Below are positions 20,916-30,538 of a stretch of 64,000 nucleotides of DNA, piece after piece. The position numbers and the translations under genes are program-made. Under the pieces are notes generated by a model. The model was not told the DNA's origin. It worked only from the letters and a program-made list of their open reading frames with translations, and searched no databases. The stretch spans positions 149,159,040-149,223,039 of the forward strand of contig NC_030679.2 of the NCBI RefSeq assembly GCF_000004195.4, given 5' to 3'. This DNA is from Xenopus tropicalis (Eukaryota > Chordata > Amphibia > Anura > Pipidae). Position 1 is the stretch's first letter, and every line of letters begins with the position of its first letter.

Positions 20916-21096
20916 TAAAAGTGCCCATACACCTTAAGATCCACTTGCTTGGCGATGTCGCCAAGCTAGCAGATCTTCTCCCGATATCCCCCACCTACGG
21001 GTGGGCGATATCGGGAGAATCCATGCTAATTCGGTCGCTTGGCCAGGGGCCTAAGGGACCAATATCGGCAGCTAGAATCGGCCCTTGTATGGGGTC
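20916..21096. mobile_element. Harbinger-like MITE, GTGCCCATACAC ends (short)
   Basis: AAAAGTGCCCATACACC at the left, CCCTTGTATGGGGTC at the right; interior CCGATATCCCCCACC and its inverted GGTGGGCGATATCGGGAGA form arms. Sister blocks at about 26,100, 55,460 and 62,820 read directly from GATCCCTCC into CTCAGTAATCTC, so this site is filled only here. Confidence 0.7.
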
Positions 21097-21394
21097 TCAG
21101 TAATCTCCATTCCCTATTATTTGTTTCTCATGAGCTACTTCAACTTCTCTGCTAAGTATATAACCAACGTTTATTGTTTATTGCATGTTTGACCAACATT
21201 CTACAGCATTCTACAAAAACCCTATAAAGAACTGTATTATTATTTGTAATTGAAAAACAGTTTGTTTGTTTTTAAAAAAAAGTTGCAAGTTGCAAAACGT
21301 TCAAAGCATTAGGGGGTATTTCATTAATGAACTTGTTTTTAAAACAGCCTAAAAAATAATAATAGTTAGAAATTGAAATTTGTAAATATAAACT

Positions 21395-21560
21395 CTTAAA
21401 TGACTCTATGGGCCAATTATTTTCAATCTCACTGGAGGCACCAGAGATGTCTCTGAAGATTTGCCGCTTGTGTCTATCCCTATCTCTGGGTGATAAAAAG
21501 AGAACTGTTTGGCACTTGTACTGGATACAGCATTCTGGGGGCCATCTGCAAAGAGCAGTG
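21395..21560 (+). promoter_or_regulatory. Conserved OR upstream block (OR3)
   Basis: Begins TAAATGACTCTATGGGCCAA and runs through GAGATGTCTCTGAAGATTTG, GTGATAAAAAGAGAACTG and GGATACAGCATTCTGGGGG. It is repeated before OR4, OR5, OR6 and OR7. It contains a CAATTA (TAATTG) homeodomain-type core and a GATAAAAAGA TATA-like stretch. It ends about 310 bp before the OR3 ATG. Candidate promoter or untranslated exon; not proven. Confidence 0.5.
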
Positions 21561-21868
21561 TAATATTAAAAGACGATCTCTCCAAATTGCTCATTTCATT
21601 AGGTTGGTAAAATGTTACTGGAGATTGGTGGTAGGACTCTAGGTTGCATTTAACAATGATTATTTTGTAGTCATTTAATATTTTTGAATATTGCACATTA
21701 AGACTCCGTTTTGATAAGCTGCCTTGAAGGCTATTCCCACATTATGGATCTCCATTATGGATGAGAAATAGGAGTTATGAAAATATTGTCACAGCCAAAT
21801 AGTGACAAAGAATTACACTGAGCAAATACAAATCTTTGATGGACTTGTTTCTCTCCCAGGAAACAAAT

Positions 21869-22780
21869 ATGCAGAACCACTCACTGGTCACTGAAATTTT
21901 CCTTGTGGGATTTCAGCATCTTCACAATTTCAAGATCCTTATTATTTCTTTGATTCTTTTGATTCACATACTGACCATATCTGAGAATGTCCTTGTTATA
22001 GCATTGGTGACAGTCAGCCGAGGTCTTCAGTCTCCCATGTTCTTCTTTCTCCGACAGCTGTCTATCTCTGATCTCCTGGAGTCCGTGGTTATTGTTCCCA
22101 CCCTGCTCAGAACTGTAATGAATGAAGGAGCTAAAATACCCCTTATTGGCTGTATTGTACAGCTTTATTTATTTTGTGCCACTGAAACTTTACAGTCTTT
22201 CCTTCTAACTGTGATGTCCTATGACAGATATCTGGCCATCTGCAATCCTCTCCATTATTCTTCAATAATGAACCCCAAATTGTCCTTGAAACTAATTGTT
22301 ATGTCATGGCTGCTTGCCCTTAGCTTGACACTAGTTGCTCAGATCCCTGCAGCTACACAAGAGTTCTGCAACCAAAATACCATCAACCATTTCTTCTGTG
22401 ACTTCTTTCCTCTCCTGGAACTTTCCTGCTCAGATACTTCCTTGGCACAAATATTGGCAGTCTCATTATCTTTCCTTGTGACTGTGCTCGCCTTCTTGCT
22501 CATCGTTGGATCCTATATCTGTATTGCCCATGAAATCCTAAAGATAGTGTCCAGTATTGGGAGACAAAAAGCCTTCTCCACCTGCAGCTCCCACTTGGCC
22601 GTGGTCTCCATATTTTATGGGACTCTCATTGTTACTTATGTGGTTCCCACAAGAAACCAGTCACAGACCATTAGCAAACATCTTTCCCTTTTATACACTG
22701 TTGGGACTCCTTTTATTAACCCAATGATTTACAGCTTGAAAAGTGAAGATATGAAAAATGCCCTTAAAAATATTATATAA
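21869..22780 (+). CDS. Olfactory receptor 3, class II, intact
   Basis: 303 residues, seven-transmembrane odorant receptor. NHS glycosylation site at 3-5, TM1 about 22-46, SPMFFFLRQLSISDLL in TM2, Cys95 at the top of TM3, MSYDRY at 116-121, ECL2 cysteines 167, 177 and 187, SYICIAHEILKIV at the end of TM5, KAFSTCSSHLAVVSIFY in TM6, PFINPMIYSL at 281-290. Start chosen at 21869: GTTTCTCTCCCAG ends 9 bp upstream and is a likely 3' splice site, which would exclude the in-frame ATGs at 21836-21841 from the mRNA. It differs from OR4 mainly around residues 97-112, 152-160 and 195-213. TM7 has TVGT where sisters have TVVT. Confidence 0.95.
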   Translation: MQNHSLVTEIFLVGFQHLHNFKILIISLILLIHILTISENVLVIALVTVSRGLQSPMFFFLRQLSISDLLESVVIVPTLLRTVMNEGAKIPLIGCIVQLYLFCATETLQSFLLTVMSYDRYLAICNPLHYSSIMNPKLSLKLIVMSWLLALSLTLVAQIPAATQEFCNQNTINHFFCDFFPLLELSCSDTSLAQILAVSLSFLVTVLAFLLIVGSYICIAHEILKIVSSIGRQKAFSTCSSHLAVVSIFYGTLIVTYVVPTRNQSQTISKHLSLLYTVGTPFINPMIYSLKSEDMKNALKNII

Positions 22781-22987
22781 TAACATTTACAAAGTTTAAA
22801 CTATAGTTTACATTTGTTCATTGTATAAATTGTCAAGAAAACATGACGGTCTTAGTATTTATAATTAACTTATTTAATCTGCCTATATTCATGTTCCAGA
22901 GCGGAAACTACCAAACTATTCTTCACAAGATTAACTATTTACAACTCATAAGTCTCCTACTGGTTTCTCTGTCGAGTTTTTATCTTT

Positions 22988-23133
22988 CATAAACACACAC
23001 TAACCTTCAAAAGAGACCCTCCCCAGGTCAAACCCAAATCTATCGTACAAATATTAAAAGAAACAATGTTTATTTACCACCAAGCCAGCAAAAACAGGAA
23101 AATAACATTTCTGAAGGTTAGTGTGTGTTTATG
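22988..23133. repeat. 146-bp hairpin with perfect 22-bp arms
   Basis: CATAAACACACACTAACCTT(CA) at 22988-23009 is perfectly inverted at 23112-23133, with about 100 bp between. The equivalent in the OR4 block (29,242 and 29,371) is diverged (CATAAACATACACTTACCTT). Possibly a small MITE carried in the OR 3' flank. Confidence 0.75.
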
Positions 23134-23150
23134 AAGCATATTAAGTAGAC

Positions 23151-23377
23151 CAGGGATCTCCAACCTTTTTTACCTGTGAGCCACATTTGCTAGCCCCTAT
23201 GTGGACTGGAAGCCTACAGGAGCCTCTGTTTGGCAGTACACTTGGTTTTTATGCAACTAAAACTTGCTTTCAAGTCAAGAATTCAATATTAAGCACCTAC
23301 TTTGGTCCCTCTGGGAGCAACATCCAAGGGACTGGTAAGCAACATGTTGCCCCTGAGCCACTGGTTGGGGATCACTG
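23151..23377 (-). mobile_element. hAT MITE, CAGGGATCCCCAACC ends (OR3 block)
   Basis: CAGGGATCTCCAACCTTTTT ... GGTTGGGGATCACTG, target duplication AAGTAGAC / AAGTAGAG. The same insertion sits at 29,411 in the OR4 block, so it predates that duplication. This copy lacks an internal stretch of about 75 bp found in the other. Confidence 0.8.
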
Positions 23378-24655
23378 AAGTAGAGGATACCCCAGACCTA
23401 AATAATCCTTGGTCATTTTTAACAGGGTTTATTAGGGTCTTTACCTTTACTTTAGGGTCTATGCTCTGATATATGGAGATACTTGGTAAGCTGATAAACC
23501 TCTAAATATTAAATCCCAACTGTGATCAGATCATTTATGTTTAGTAGAAGGAACCCAAAATCCTGAGCAATGGTTGCTAGATAGAAGTCCATGAGTACAT
23601 ATTCTGGTATCACTTATGAGAGGGGATGTACATTCTTCAGTCAATCAAATTCTTTGTATTGAGCAAAAAAACCATCAAGGTTAGGGTTAGAAGAGCCAAA
23701 AAGAAGTAGAAAAGCCCTACCCAATGCAAGAAATTCACTTGCTACAAACTACGCACATAGCATTACTTTAAACCAGGTATAGTCTGTAACATCTATGGCC
23801 TCAAAAATGTTATTACATATCTTGAGATTGAGAAGCTTGGAGGTAACATAGGTAGGTAATTTATCAATAATTATGGGGTCACCATGTTGAATTCAGGAAT
23901 ATCTGAGAAGAGGATTGGTGCCAAGCTAAGAAATTATGTAGAAATCAAGAAATAAGTCCTCGAGGCTCATAATTAATTGCCACCCATAGAGCAAAAGGAA
24001 AATAGGTTGTAATGTAATGAAATGGTTGAGTAACGGTATTTGATTAATGGGCTGGAATGAACACAGTAAGATACCAACTTGGGTGGGTAAATGTAGCAGA
24101 GGTGGCTTTCCATGTTTAGTTATGGCTAGAAATAGTATGCGCCTGGATTTAAGAAAGTCACGCCCCGTGGAATATTTATGAGATTGCCTGGAATTTGAAG
24201 AGTGGGTTCTTGAAGCAGAGCAGTGTAGGAGCTGAGTTGGAAACGTACCCAAAATGGTTGGAATTAATAGGCACTTTTATAATTTGCATTCATTATCTAT
24301 CTTTAATGGTATAAAAGGTATTTGCGGTTTTGGACTGCCAATATCAGTCTTGCAAAGCATTAGTCTTATTTAAGAATGCAAGTGCACCTGTGAGTGAGCC
24401 AAAATGGGCACAAGGTTGTTGTCATTAAAGGGACCTGCATCCAAACATGCTAACGCCATTTGAAGGCTGCATGCTGGAAATGATTTGCTCCCCACTGCAA
24501 AAATGTTGACCACAACTCTCGTCTTATAACGAAACTCATATGGATGCAATTCTCTTAACTTTGTATCTAAAAAATGGCACAATGAACTGTATCAGGATTA
24601 CTGCCCGTCACACATCTTGTTTGAAAGCTATAACATTGGTCCTCACTTTACTGCC
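23378..24655. other. Paralogous 3' flank of OR3 and unique DNA
   Basis: 23,378-23,930 matches 29,709-30,340 downstream of OR4 (GATATATGGAGATACTTGGT; GAGATTGAGAAGCTTGGAGG). Homology ends near AGAAGAGGATTGGTGCCAAG. 23,930-24,610 shows no recognised gene. Confidence 0.55.
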
Positions 24656-24667
24656 ACAACAGCCACT

Positions 24668-25311
24668 TTTTTTTGTGTGTGTAATATTCTTTATTTTTGC
24701 ATTTTTCAAATGTGGGGGAGGGGTTGCAGCTATCCATAATGTATAAACATATATAATATTAGCTCAAGTTCAGACAACAAGTTATTCCCTGTTACATATA
24801 TGTATTGCTTGTACTGAAAATATTGTTAATCCGCCAATTATTTGTTACATTGATCCAATATAGGGTTTTTTCACAAGTTTTTTAATGGGGGGTATGCTTT
24901 CATAAAGCAGAGCCATGGTTCCCATCAGGGTCAGACTGGGGGTTGCAGGACCCACCGGGGCTGCTGCCCCTGCAGGTGCCACCACCGGGTGTGTCCCCTG
25001 CACCCCCTAACCCACTGCAGGGGCAGCCATTGAGTCTCCCTTACCCCCTGTAGGGTCCACCACTCAACGTCCTCCCCCGAGCACGCATAAGTTTAACACG
25101 TCAGGGGAGGAATGGTTGGCCAGGAGAGCACTTGCAATGGTCGGGTCTGGGCCACCGGGCCCACAAGGCTGGGGCCCACAGGGTTTTTGCCCGGTGTCCC
25201 TGTGGCCCAGTCCAACCCTGGTTCCCATATATTCCAGTAGACCTTACTTGTATTGCGGACAATGTGAGTGATCTCCTCTATTTTCTTTATTCCTTCTACT
25301 AGGGGTACCCA
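24668..25311 (-). mobile_element. LINE 3' fragment inserted in Tc1 relic
   Basis: Starts with a poly-T run, so the poly-A tail lies on the minus strand. It is flanked by a perfect 10-bp target duplication AACAGCCACT (24658-24667 and 25312-25321). It contains a nested hAT MITE at 24,926-25,220. Severely 5'-truncated; no coding remnant identified. Confidence 0.65.
24926..25220. mobile_element. hAT MITE, CAGGGTYRGACTGGG ends
   Basis: CAGGGTCAGACTGGG at the left, CCCAGTCCAACCCTG at the right (inverted, two differences), with a perfect 8-bp target duplication GTTCCCAT (24918-24925 and 25221-25228). GC-rich interior, no coding capacity. It is nested two levels deep. Confidence 0.85.
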
Positions 25312-25479
25312 AACAGCCACTTCTGTGCAGATGTTCCTCTAGATGTTTGTGGGATATGCTTCTGTTCAGCCCCAAATGTTTTAGTGAAGTTGGGGGCATC
25401 AGGCCTTGCTCATTTCTGTTTATCCCACAGGTTTTCCGTTAAGCAGAGCTCAGGGCTCTATACTATATTGCACTCATTC

Positions 25480-26168
25480 ATTTATTCTACTTTCAACTCA
25501 TTGCTCTTCCCATGCCCACCTCTCCCTATACTTTACTCACTGCTCGAGATATTACAGAGCACTCCATGGTCTTTTTTCCACATTTCTCTTCTAAAATACC
25601 AGGCAGTGCTTAGCTGAACAACCATACTATACTGCACTCATAAATTAATTCTCCTTTCAGCTCATTACTCTTTCCATTCCTACTCCTCTCTATAATTTAC
25701 TCACTGCTCAAAATTTTATTGAGCGCTTCAAAAAGAAATAAACACTCATTGGTCTTTTTGTGTGTCTTGTGTTCCTCTGTGATTAAAGAGGACATTTCAG
25801 GACTTCTGGGCTCCTCACATCTTACTACCTGCTCTCTTGATCCAATTCCTTCCAAACTTCTCTGCAATCCCACTCTTTGTTAATTGAAAGCCCATGCCAT
25901 TTGTTCCAACTCTTCCTCTCACTCAACAAAAATCATTGAAAGGCCGTGCCATTTGTTCCAACTCTTCCTCTCACTCAACAAGAATCATTGAAAGCCCATG
26001 CCATTTGTTCCAACTCTTCCTCTCACTCAACAAGAATCATTGAAAGCCCATGCCATCTGTTCCAACTCTTCCTCTCACTCAACAATCATTCCCTTCTTGA
26101 TCCCTCCAGTCTCAGTAATCTCTACTCCCTATTCTTTGCTTCCATGAGCTCTAATCGACTTTAATGCT
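25480..26168. repeat. Paralogous flank block, copy 2, with 4x52-bp tandem
   Basis: Homologous to 20,430-20,915. Within it, CATTTGTTCCAACTCTTCCT recurs at 52-bp steps (25,900, 25,952, 26,004 and 26,056), four units. Sister blocks have one unit. Confidence 0.75.
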
Positions 26169-27363
26169 TAGGGGCCCATTCATGAAACCACAAATTTTCT
26201 GTGGTTAAAAGCACAATTGGAACAAATAGGGAGTAACCCGGCCTCCAACCCGGCCTAAGGAAAGTCTCCCATAGGGCTCAATGGCACTCTGCAGCTCCAA
26301 CCCGGCCCAAGGAAAGTCTCCCATAGGGCTCAATGGCACTCTGCAGCTCCAACCCGGCCCAAGGAAAGTCTCCCATAGGGCTCAATGGCACTCTGCAGCT
26401 CCAACCTGGCCCAAGGAAAGTCTCCCATAGGGCTCAATGGCACTCTGCAGCTCCAACCCGGCCCAAGGAAAGTCTCCCATAGGGCTCAATGGCACTCTGC
26501 AGCTCCAACCCGGCCCAAGGAAAGTCTCCCATAGGGCTCAATGGCACTCTGCAGCTCCAAACCGGCCCAAGGGAAGTCTCCCATAGGGCTCAATGGCACT
26601 CTGCAGCTCCAACCCGGCCCAAGGAAGGCCTCCCATAGGGCTCAATGGAACTCTGCAGCTCCAACCCCGCCCAAGGGAAGCCTCCCATAGGGCTCAATGG
26701 CACTCTGCAGCTCCAACCCGGCCCAAGGTAAGCCTCCCATAGGGCTCAATGGCACTCTGCAGCTCCAACCTGGCCCAAGGAAAGCCTCCCATAGGGCTCA
26801 ATGGCACTCTGCAGCTCCAACCTGGCCCAAGGGAAGCCTCCCATAGGGCTCAATGGCACTCTGCAGCTCCAACCTGGCCCAAGGAAAGTCTCCCATAGGG
26901 CTCAATGGCACTCTGCAGCTCCAACCCGGCCCAAGGAAAGTCTCCCATAGGGCTCAATGGCACTCTGTAGCTCCAACCCGGCCCAAGGAAAGTCCCCCAT
27001 AGGGCTCAATGGCACTCTGTAGCTCCAACCCGGCCCAAGGAAAGTCTCCCATAGGGCTCAATGGCACTCTGTAGCTCCAACCCGGCCCAAGGAAAGTCCC
27101 CCATAGGGCTCAATGGCACTCTGCAGCTCCAACCCGGCCCAAGGAAAGTCTCCCATAGGGCTCAATGGCACTCTGCAGCTCCAACCTGGGCAAAAGATAG
27201 TCACGATACCAAAGCTTGAATAAATTTTGCAATGGTCATAGTCTTTGTTACGAAAAAGTCATGGAATTTTACGAAAATATCGTGGACTTTACAAAAAGCT
27301 CTATAAATTAGAAAAAATATGATTTTTTCTGGAAAAAAAATTGTGGTTTCATGCATGGACTCC
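26169..27363. mobile_element. Harbinger-like MITE expanded by a 52-bp array
   Basis: The left end GGGGCCCATTCATGAAACCA and the right end TGGTTTCATGCATGGACTCC are inverted matches. Flanks TTA at left and TAA at right fit a TWA target; sister blocks read straight through as GCTAAGTATATAACC. The interior starts with arms (CCACAAATTTTCTGTGG), then the 52-bp array, then GTCATGGAATTTTACGAAAA text shared with 36,946-37,133 and inverted at 46,619-46,790. Confidence 0.75.
26235..27190. repeat. 52-bp minisatellite, about 18 units
   Basis: The unit core AGGGCTCAATGGCACTCTGC followed by AGCTCCAACCCGGCCCAAGG recurs at exact 52-bp spacing (for example 26,273 and 26,325). Variation is mostly single substitutions (AAAGTC/GAAGCC, CTGCAG/CTGTAG), some shared by adjacent units. 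Confidence 0.95.
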
Positions 27364-27391
27364 TAAGTATATAACCAACTGTTCTGTCTGT

Positions 27392-27603
27392 TAGTGATGA
27401 GCGAACCTGTCCTGTTTCATTTTGCTGAAAACGGCAAAAATGTTGCGGGTAAAAACATTTTTGGCATGCGCCTGCGACTATTCTTTGATGCCGCAACAAT
27501 TTTTGGATGCATGGTGAATTTTTCCGTGGCTAATTTTTTCATCCGTTACGTGAAACAATCAGCCAATAGCAAAACGTGGAAATTCGCCGCGAATCCATGT
27601 CCA
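27392..27603 (+). mobile_element. hAT-like MITE (TAGTGATG), right end lost
   Basis: TAGTGATGAGCGAACCTG at the left; the right terminus is missing after GCGAATCCATG. Flanked by CTGTCTGT / CTGTTTGT (7 of 8). Sister blocks (21,170; 37,150; 55,540) lack it. Confidence 0.7.
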
Positions 27604-27814
27604 CTGTTTGTTCATTGCATGTTTGACCTACATAAACCATTAAAACCCCTATAAAGAACTGTATTATTATTTGCAATTGAAGAGCAGGTTCTTTTTTCAA
27701 ATGTTGCAAGTTATAAAAAGTTTATAAAGCATTTCAATAATGAACTTTTTTAAATATCCTAAAAAATAAATAATAGTTAGAAATTGAAATTAGTAAATAT
27801 AAACTCTTGAATGG

Positions 27815-27972
27815 CTCTATGGGCCAATTATTTTCAATGACACTGGAGGCACCAGAGATGTCTCTGAAGATTATCCGCTTGTGTATATCCCTATCTCTGG
27901 GTGATAAAAAGAGAACTGCTTGGCACTTGTACTGGATACAGCATTCTGGGGGCCATCTGCAAAGAGCAGTGT
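27815..27972 (+). promoter_or_regulatory. Conserved OR upstream block (OR4)
   Basis: As at OR3, nearly identical. A deletion after AAAGAGCAGTGT joins this block directly to the proximal CTTTTTGTTGCACC block, shortening the distance to the ATG to about 180 bp. Confidence 0.5.
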
Positions 27973-28147
27973 CTTTTTGTTGCACCTTATGAGCCAGTTT
28001 TGCTGAGCTGCTTTGAAGGCAATTCCCACATTATGGATGATCAATAGGAGATATGAAAATATTATTGTCACAGCAAAACAGTGAAAAAGACTTAAACTGA
28101 GCAAATACACACATTTGATGGACTTGTTTTTCTCCCAGGAAACAAAT

Positions 28148-29062
28148 ATGCAGAACCACTCAATGGTCACTGAAATTTTCCTTGTGGGATTTCAGCATCT
28201 TCACAATTTCAAGATCCTGATTATTTCTTTGATTCTTTTGATTCACATACTGACCATATCTGAGAATGCCCTTGTCATAGCATTGGTAACAGTCAGCCGA
28301 GGTCTTCAGTCTCCCATGTTCTTCTTTCTCCAACAACTCTCCTTCTCTGATCTCCTGGAGACCATGGTTATTGTGCCCACCCTGCTCAGAACTGTAATGA
28401 ATGAAGGAGCTAAAATACCCCTTATTGGCTGTATTGTACAACTTTATTTATTTGGTGTCACTGAAGCTTTACAGTGTCTCCTTCTAACTGTGATGTCCTA
28501 TGACAGATATCTGGCCATCTGCAATCCCCTGCGTTATTCTTCAATAATGAACCACAGAGTCTGTGTTAAACTAATTGCCATGTCATGGCTGCTTGCCCTT
28601 AGCTTGACAGTAGCTGCTCAGATTCCTGCAGCTACACAAGAGTTCTGCAACCAAAATACCATCAACCATTTCTTATGTGATTTCTTTCCTCTCCTGGAAC
28701 TTTCCTGCTCAGACACCTCCTTGGCACAAATATTGGCAATCACAGTATCTGCCCCTGTAATTGTTTTTCCTTTTATACTCATCATTGGATCCTATATCTG
28801 TATTGCCCATGAAATCCTAAAGATAGTGTCCAGTATTGGGAGACAGAAAGCCTTCTCCACCTGCAGCTCCCACTTGGCCGTGGTCTCCATATTTTATGGG
28901 ACTCTCATTGTTACTTATGTGGTTCCCACAAGAAACCAGTCACAGACCATTAGCAAACATCTTTCCCTTTTATACACTGTAGTGACTCCTTTTATTAACC
29001 CAATGATTTACAGCTTGAAAAGTGCAGATATGAAAAATGCCCTTAAAAATATTATACAATAA
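28148..29062 (+). CDS. Olfactory receptor 4, class II, intact
   Basis: 304 residues with the full motif set (NHS 3-5, MSYDRYLAIC, SYICIAHEILKIV, KAFSTCSSHLAVVSIFY, PFINPMIYSL, tail MKNALKNIIQ). Start at 28148, 9 bp after a TTTTTCTCCCAG acceptor-like site. Closest relative in the window is OR3, with which it shares about 2 kb of flank. Differences cluster in TM3 (LFGVTEALQCLL), late TM4 (TVAAQIPAA) and TM5 (LAITVSAPVIVFPFILI). Confidence 0.95.
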   Translation: MQNHSMVTEIFLVGFQHLHNFKILIISLILLIHILTISENALVIALVTVSRGLQSPMFFFLQQLSFSDLLETMVIVPTLLRTVMNEGAKIPLIGCIVQLYLFGVTEALQCLLLTVMSYDRYLAICNPLRYSSIMNHRVCVKLIAMSWLLALSLTVAAQIPAATQEFCNQNTINHFLCDFFPLLELSCSDTSLAQILAITVSAPVIVFPFILIIGSYICIAHEILKIVSSIGRQKAFSTCSSHLAVVSIFYGTLIVTYVVPTRNQSQTISKHLSLLYTVVTPFINPMIYSLKSADMKNALKNIIQ

Positions 29063-29410
29063 CAAAGTTTAAACCATAGTTTACATTTGTTCTTTGTATA
29101 AATTGTCAAGAAAACATGACGGCCTTAGTATTTATAATGAACTTATTTAATCTGCCTATATTCATGTTCCAGAGTGGAAGCTACCAAACTATTCCTCACT
29201 CATAAGTCTTCTACTGGTTTCTTTGCTGAGTTTTTATTTTTCATAAACATACACTTACCTTCAAAAAGGACTTCCCCCAGGTCAAACCCAAATCTATCAT
29301 ACAAATAAAGCATTAAAAGAAACAATGTTTATTTACCACCCAGCCAGCAAAAAACTGAAAAATTTAATTTTTGAAGGTTAGTGTGTGTTTACGAAGCATA
29401 TTAAGTAGAG

Positions 29411-29708
29411 CAGGGATCCCCAACCTTTTTTACCTGTGAGACACATTCAAATGTAAAAAGAATTGTGGAGCAACACAAACATGAAAAATGTTCCTGGGGT
29501 TACTAATAAGGGCTCTGATTGGCTATTTGGTAGCCCCTATGTGGACTGGCAGCCTACAGGAGCCTCTGTTTGGCAGTACACCTGGTTTTTATGCAACCAA
29601 AACTTGCCTCCAAGCCAGGAATTCAATAATAACCTCCTACTTTGGGGCCACTGGTAGCAACACTGGTGAGGAACATGTTGCCCCCGAGCCACTGGTTGGA
29701 GATCACTG
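29411..29708 (-). mobile_element. hAT MITE, CAGGGATCCCCAACC ends (OR4 block)
   Basis: Orthologous insertion to 23,151-23,377, longer and more complete; target duplication AAGTAGAG / AGGTAGAG. Contains TGTTGCCCCCGAGCCACTGG. Confidence 0.8.
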
Positions 29709-29857
29709 AGGTAGAGGATACCCAAGACCTAAATAATCCTTGCTAATTTATAACAGGGTTTACCTTGACTTTAGGGTCCATGCTCTGATATATGGAGATA
29801 CTTGGTAAGCTGATAAACCTCTAAATATTAAATCCCAACTGCGATCAGATAATTTAT

Positions 29858-30113
29858 CCTAATTTATCCTAATCCCAATTAGCATATGCTGATTAGGTTC
29901 GGAAGGGGCTAAAAATCGTTTTGAGCATAGCGTGCAGCAAAGAAAAGTTTTCCCTGCCTATTTAACCCTTTCTGAATTCTAATTACCATATGCTAATTTA
30001 TGCTAATTAGGATTTGGATTCAGTTAGGCTGGGACCATGGATTCAGCCGAAACCAAAACCTTAAAAAAAAGTTGGAATTCGCCAGAATCCCAAACCGATT
30101 CGTGCATCCCTTC
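29858..30113. mobile_element. MITE relic, GATTCGTGCATCCCT end
   Basis: AATCCCAATTAGCATATGCTGATTAGGTTCGG ... GGGACCATGGATTCAG ... CCGATTCGTGCATCCCT resembles abundant frog hAT-type MITEs whose ends read AGGGATGCACCGAATCC. It is absent from the sister position near 23,540. The left terminus is unclear. Confidence 0.45.
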
Positions 30114-30538
30114 TTTAAACCAGGTATGGTCTGTGATATCATAGATTGCATGCTCACAAACATGGACATTTTAAATAGATACGTCTGATATAAATGGCCT
30201 CGAAACACTATTTTATTACATACATTGAGATTGAGAAGCTTGGAGGTAATGTAGATAGGTAACCTATCAATATTCATGGGGATATTGATATCACCCATGT
30301 TGAATTCAGGAATATCTGAGAAGAGTATTGGTGCTAAGCTCAAAAAGAGTGGTGAGTGCTCCAAAAGTGAGTCTTTAAGTTTAGTTTTAAAAGGACTGAG
30401 GGAGGGGGGGCGTGGCCATGATCTTGAGCAGGATAGACGCGCAGTAAAGGAGCTCCGTGTCGGGACCCCAAAAAAAAGCTATACTAAAGCCTGCAAACCA
30501 CTACAATTCTCCTCTCAGGTCCTGGACTTACCTCCGGA

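Larger units (their letters stand above)
24618..25480 (-). mobile_element. Tc1/mariner-type relic, interrupted
   Basis: ATAACATTGGTCCTCACTTTACTGCCACAACAG resumes at 25,312 as ACAGCCACTTCTGTGCAG and continues with TTCAGCCCCAAATG and CCTTGCTC...ATCCCACAGG. The same text occurs at 54,864-55,000 and 61,210-61,690; the 61.5-kb copy reaches CCTCCTCCACCAAAGCTTAC, typical of the region antisense to a Tc1-like transposase. An insertion of 644 bp splits this copy. Confidence 0.55.
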
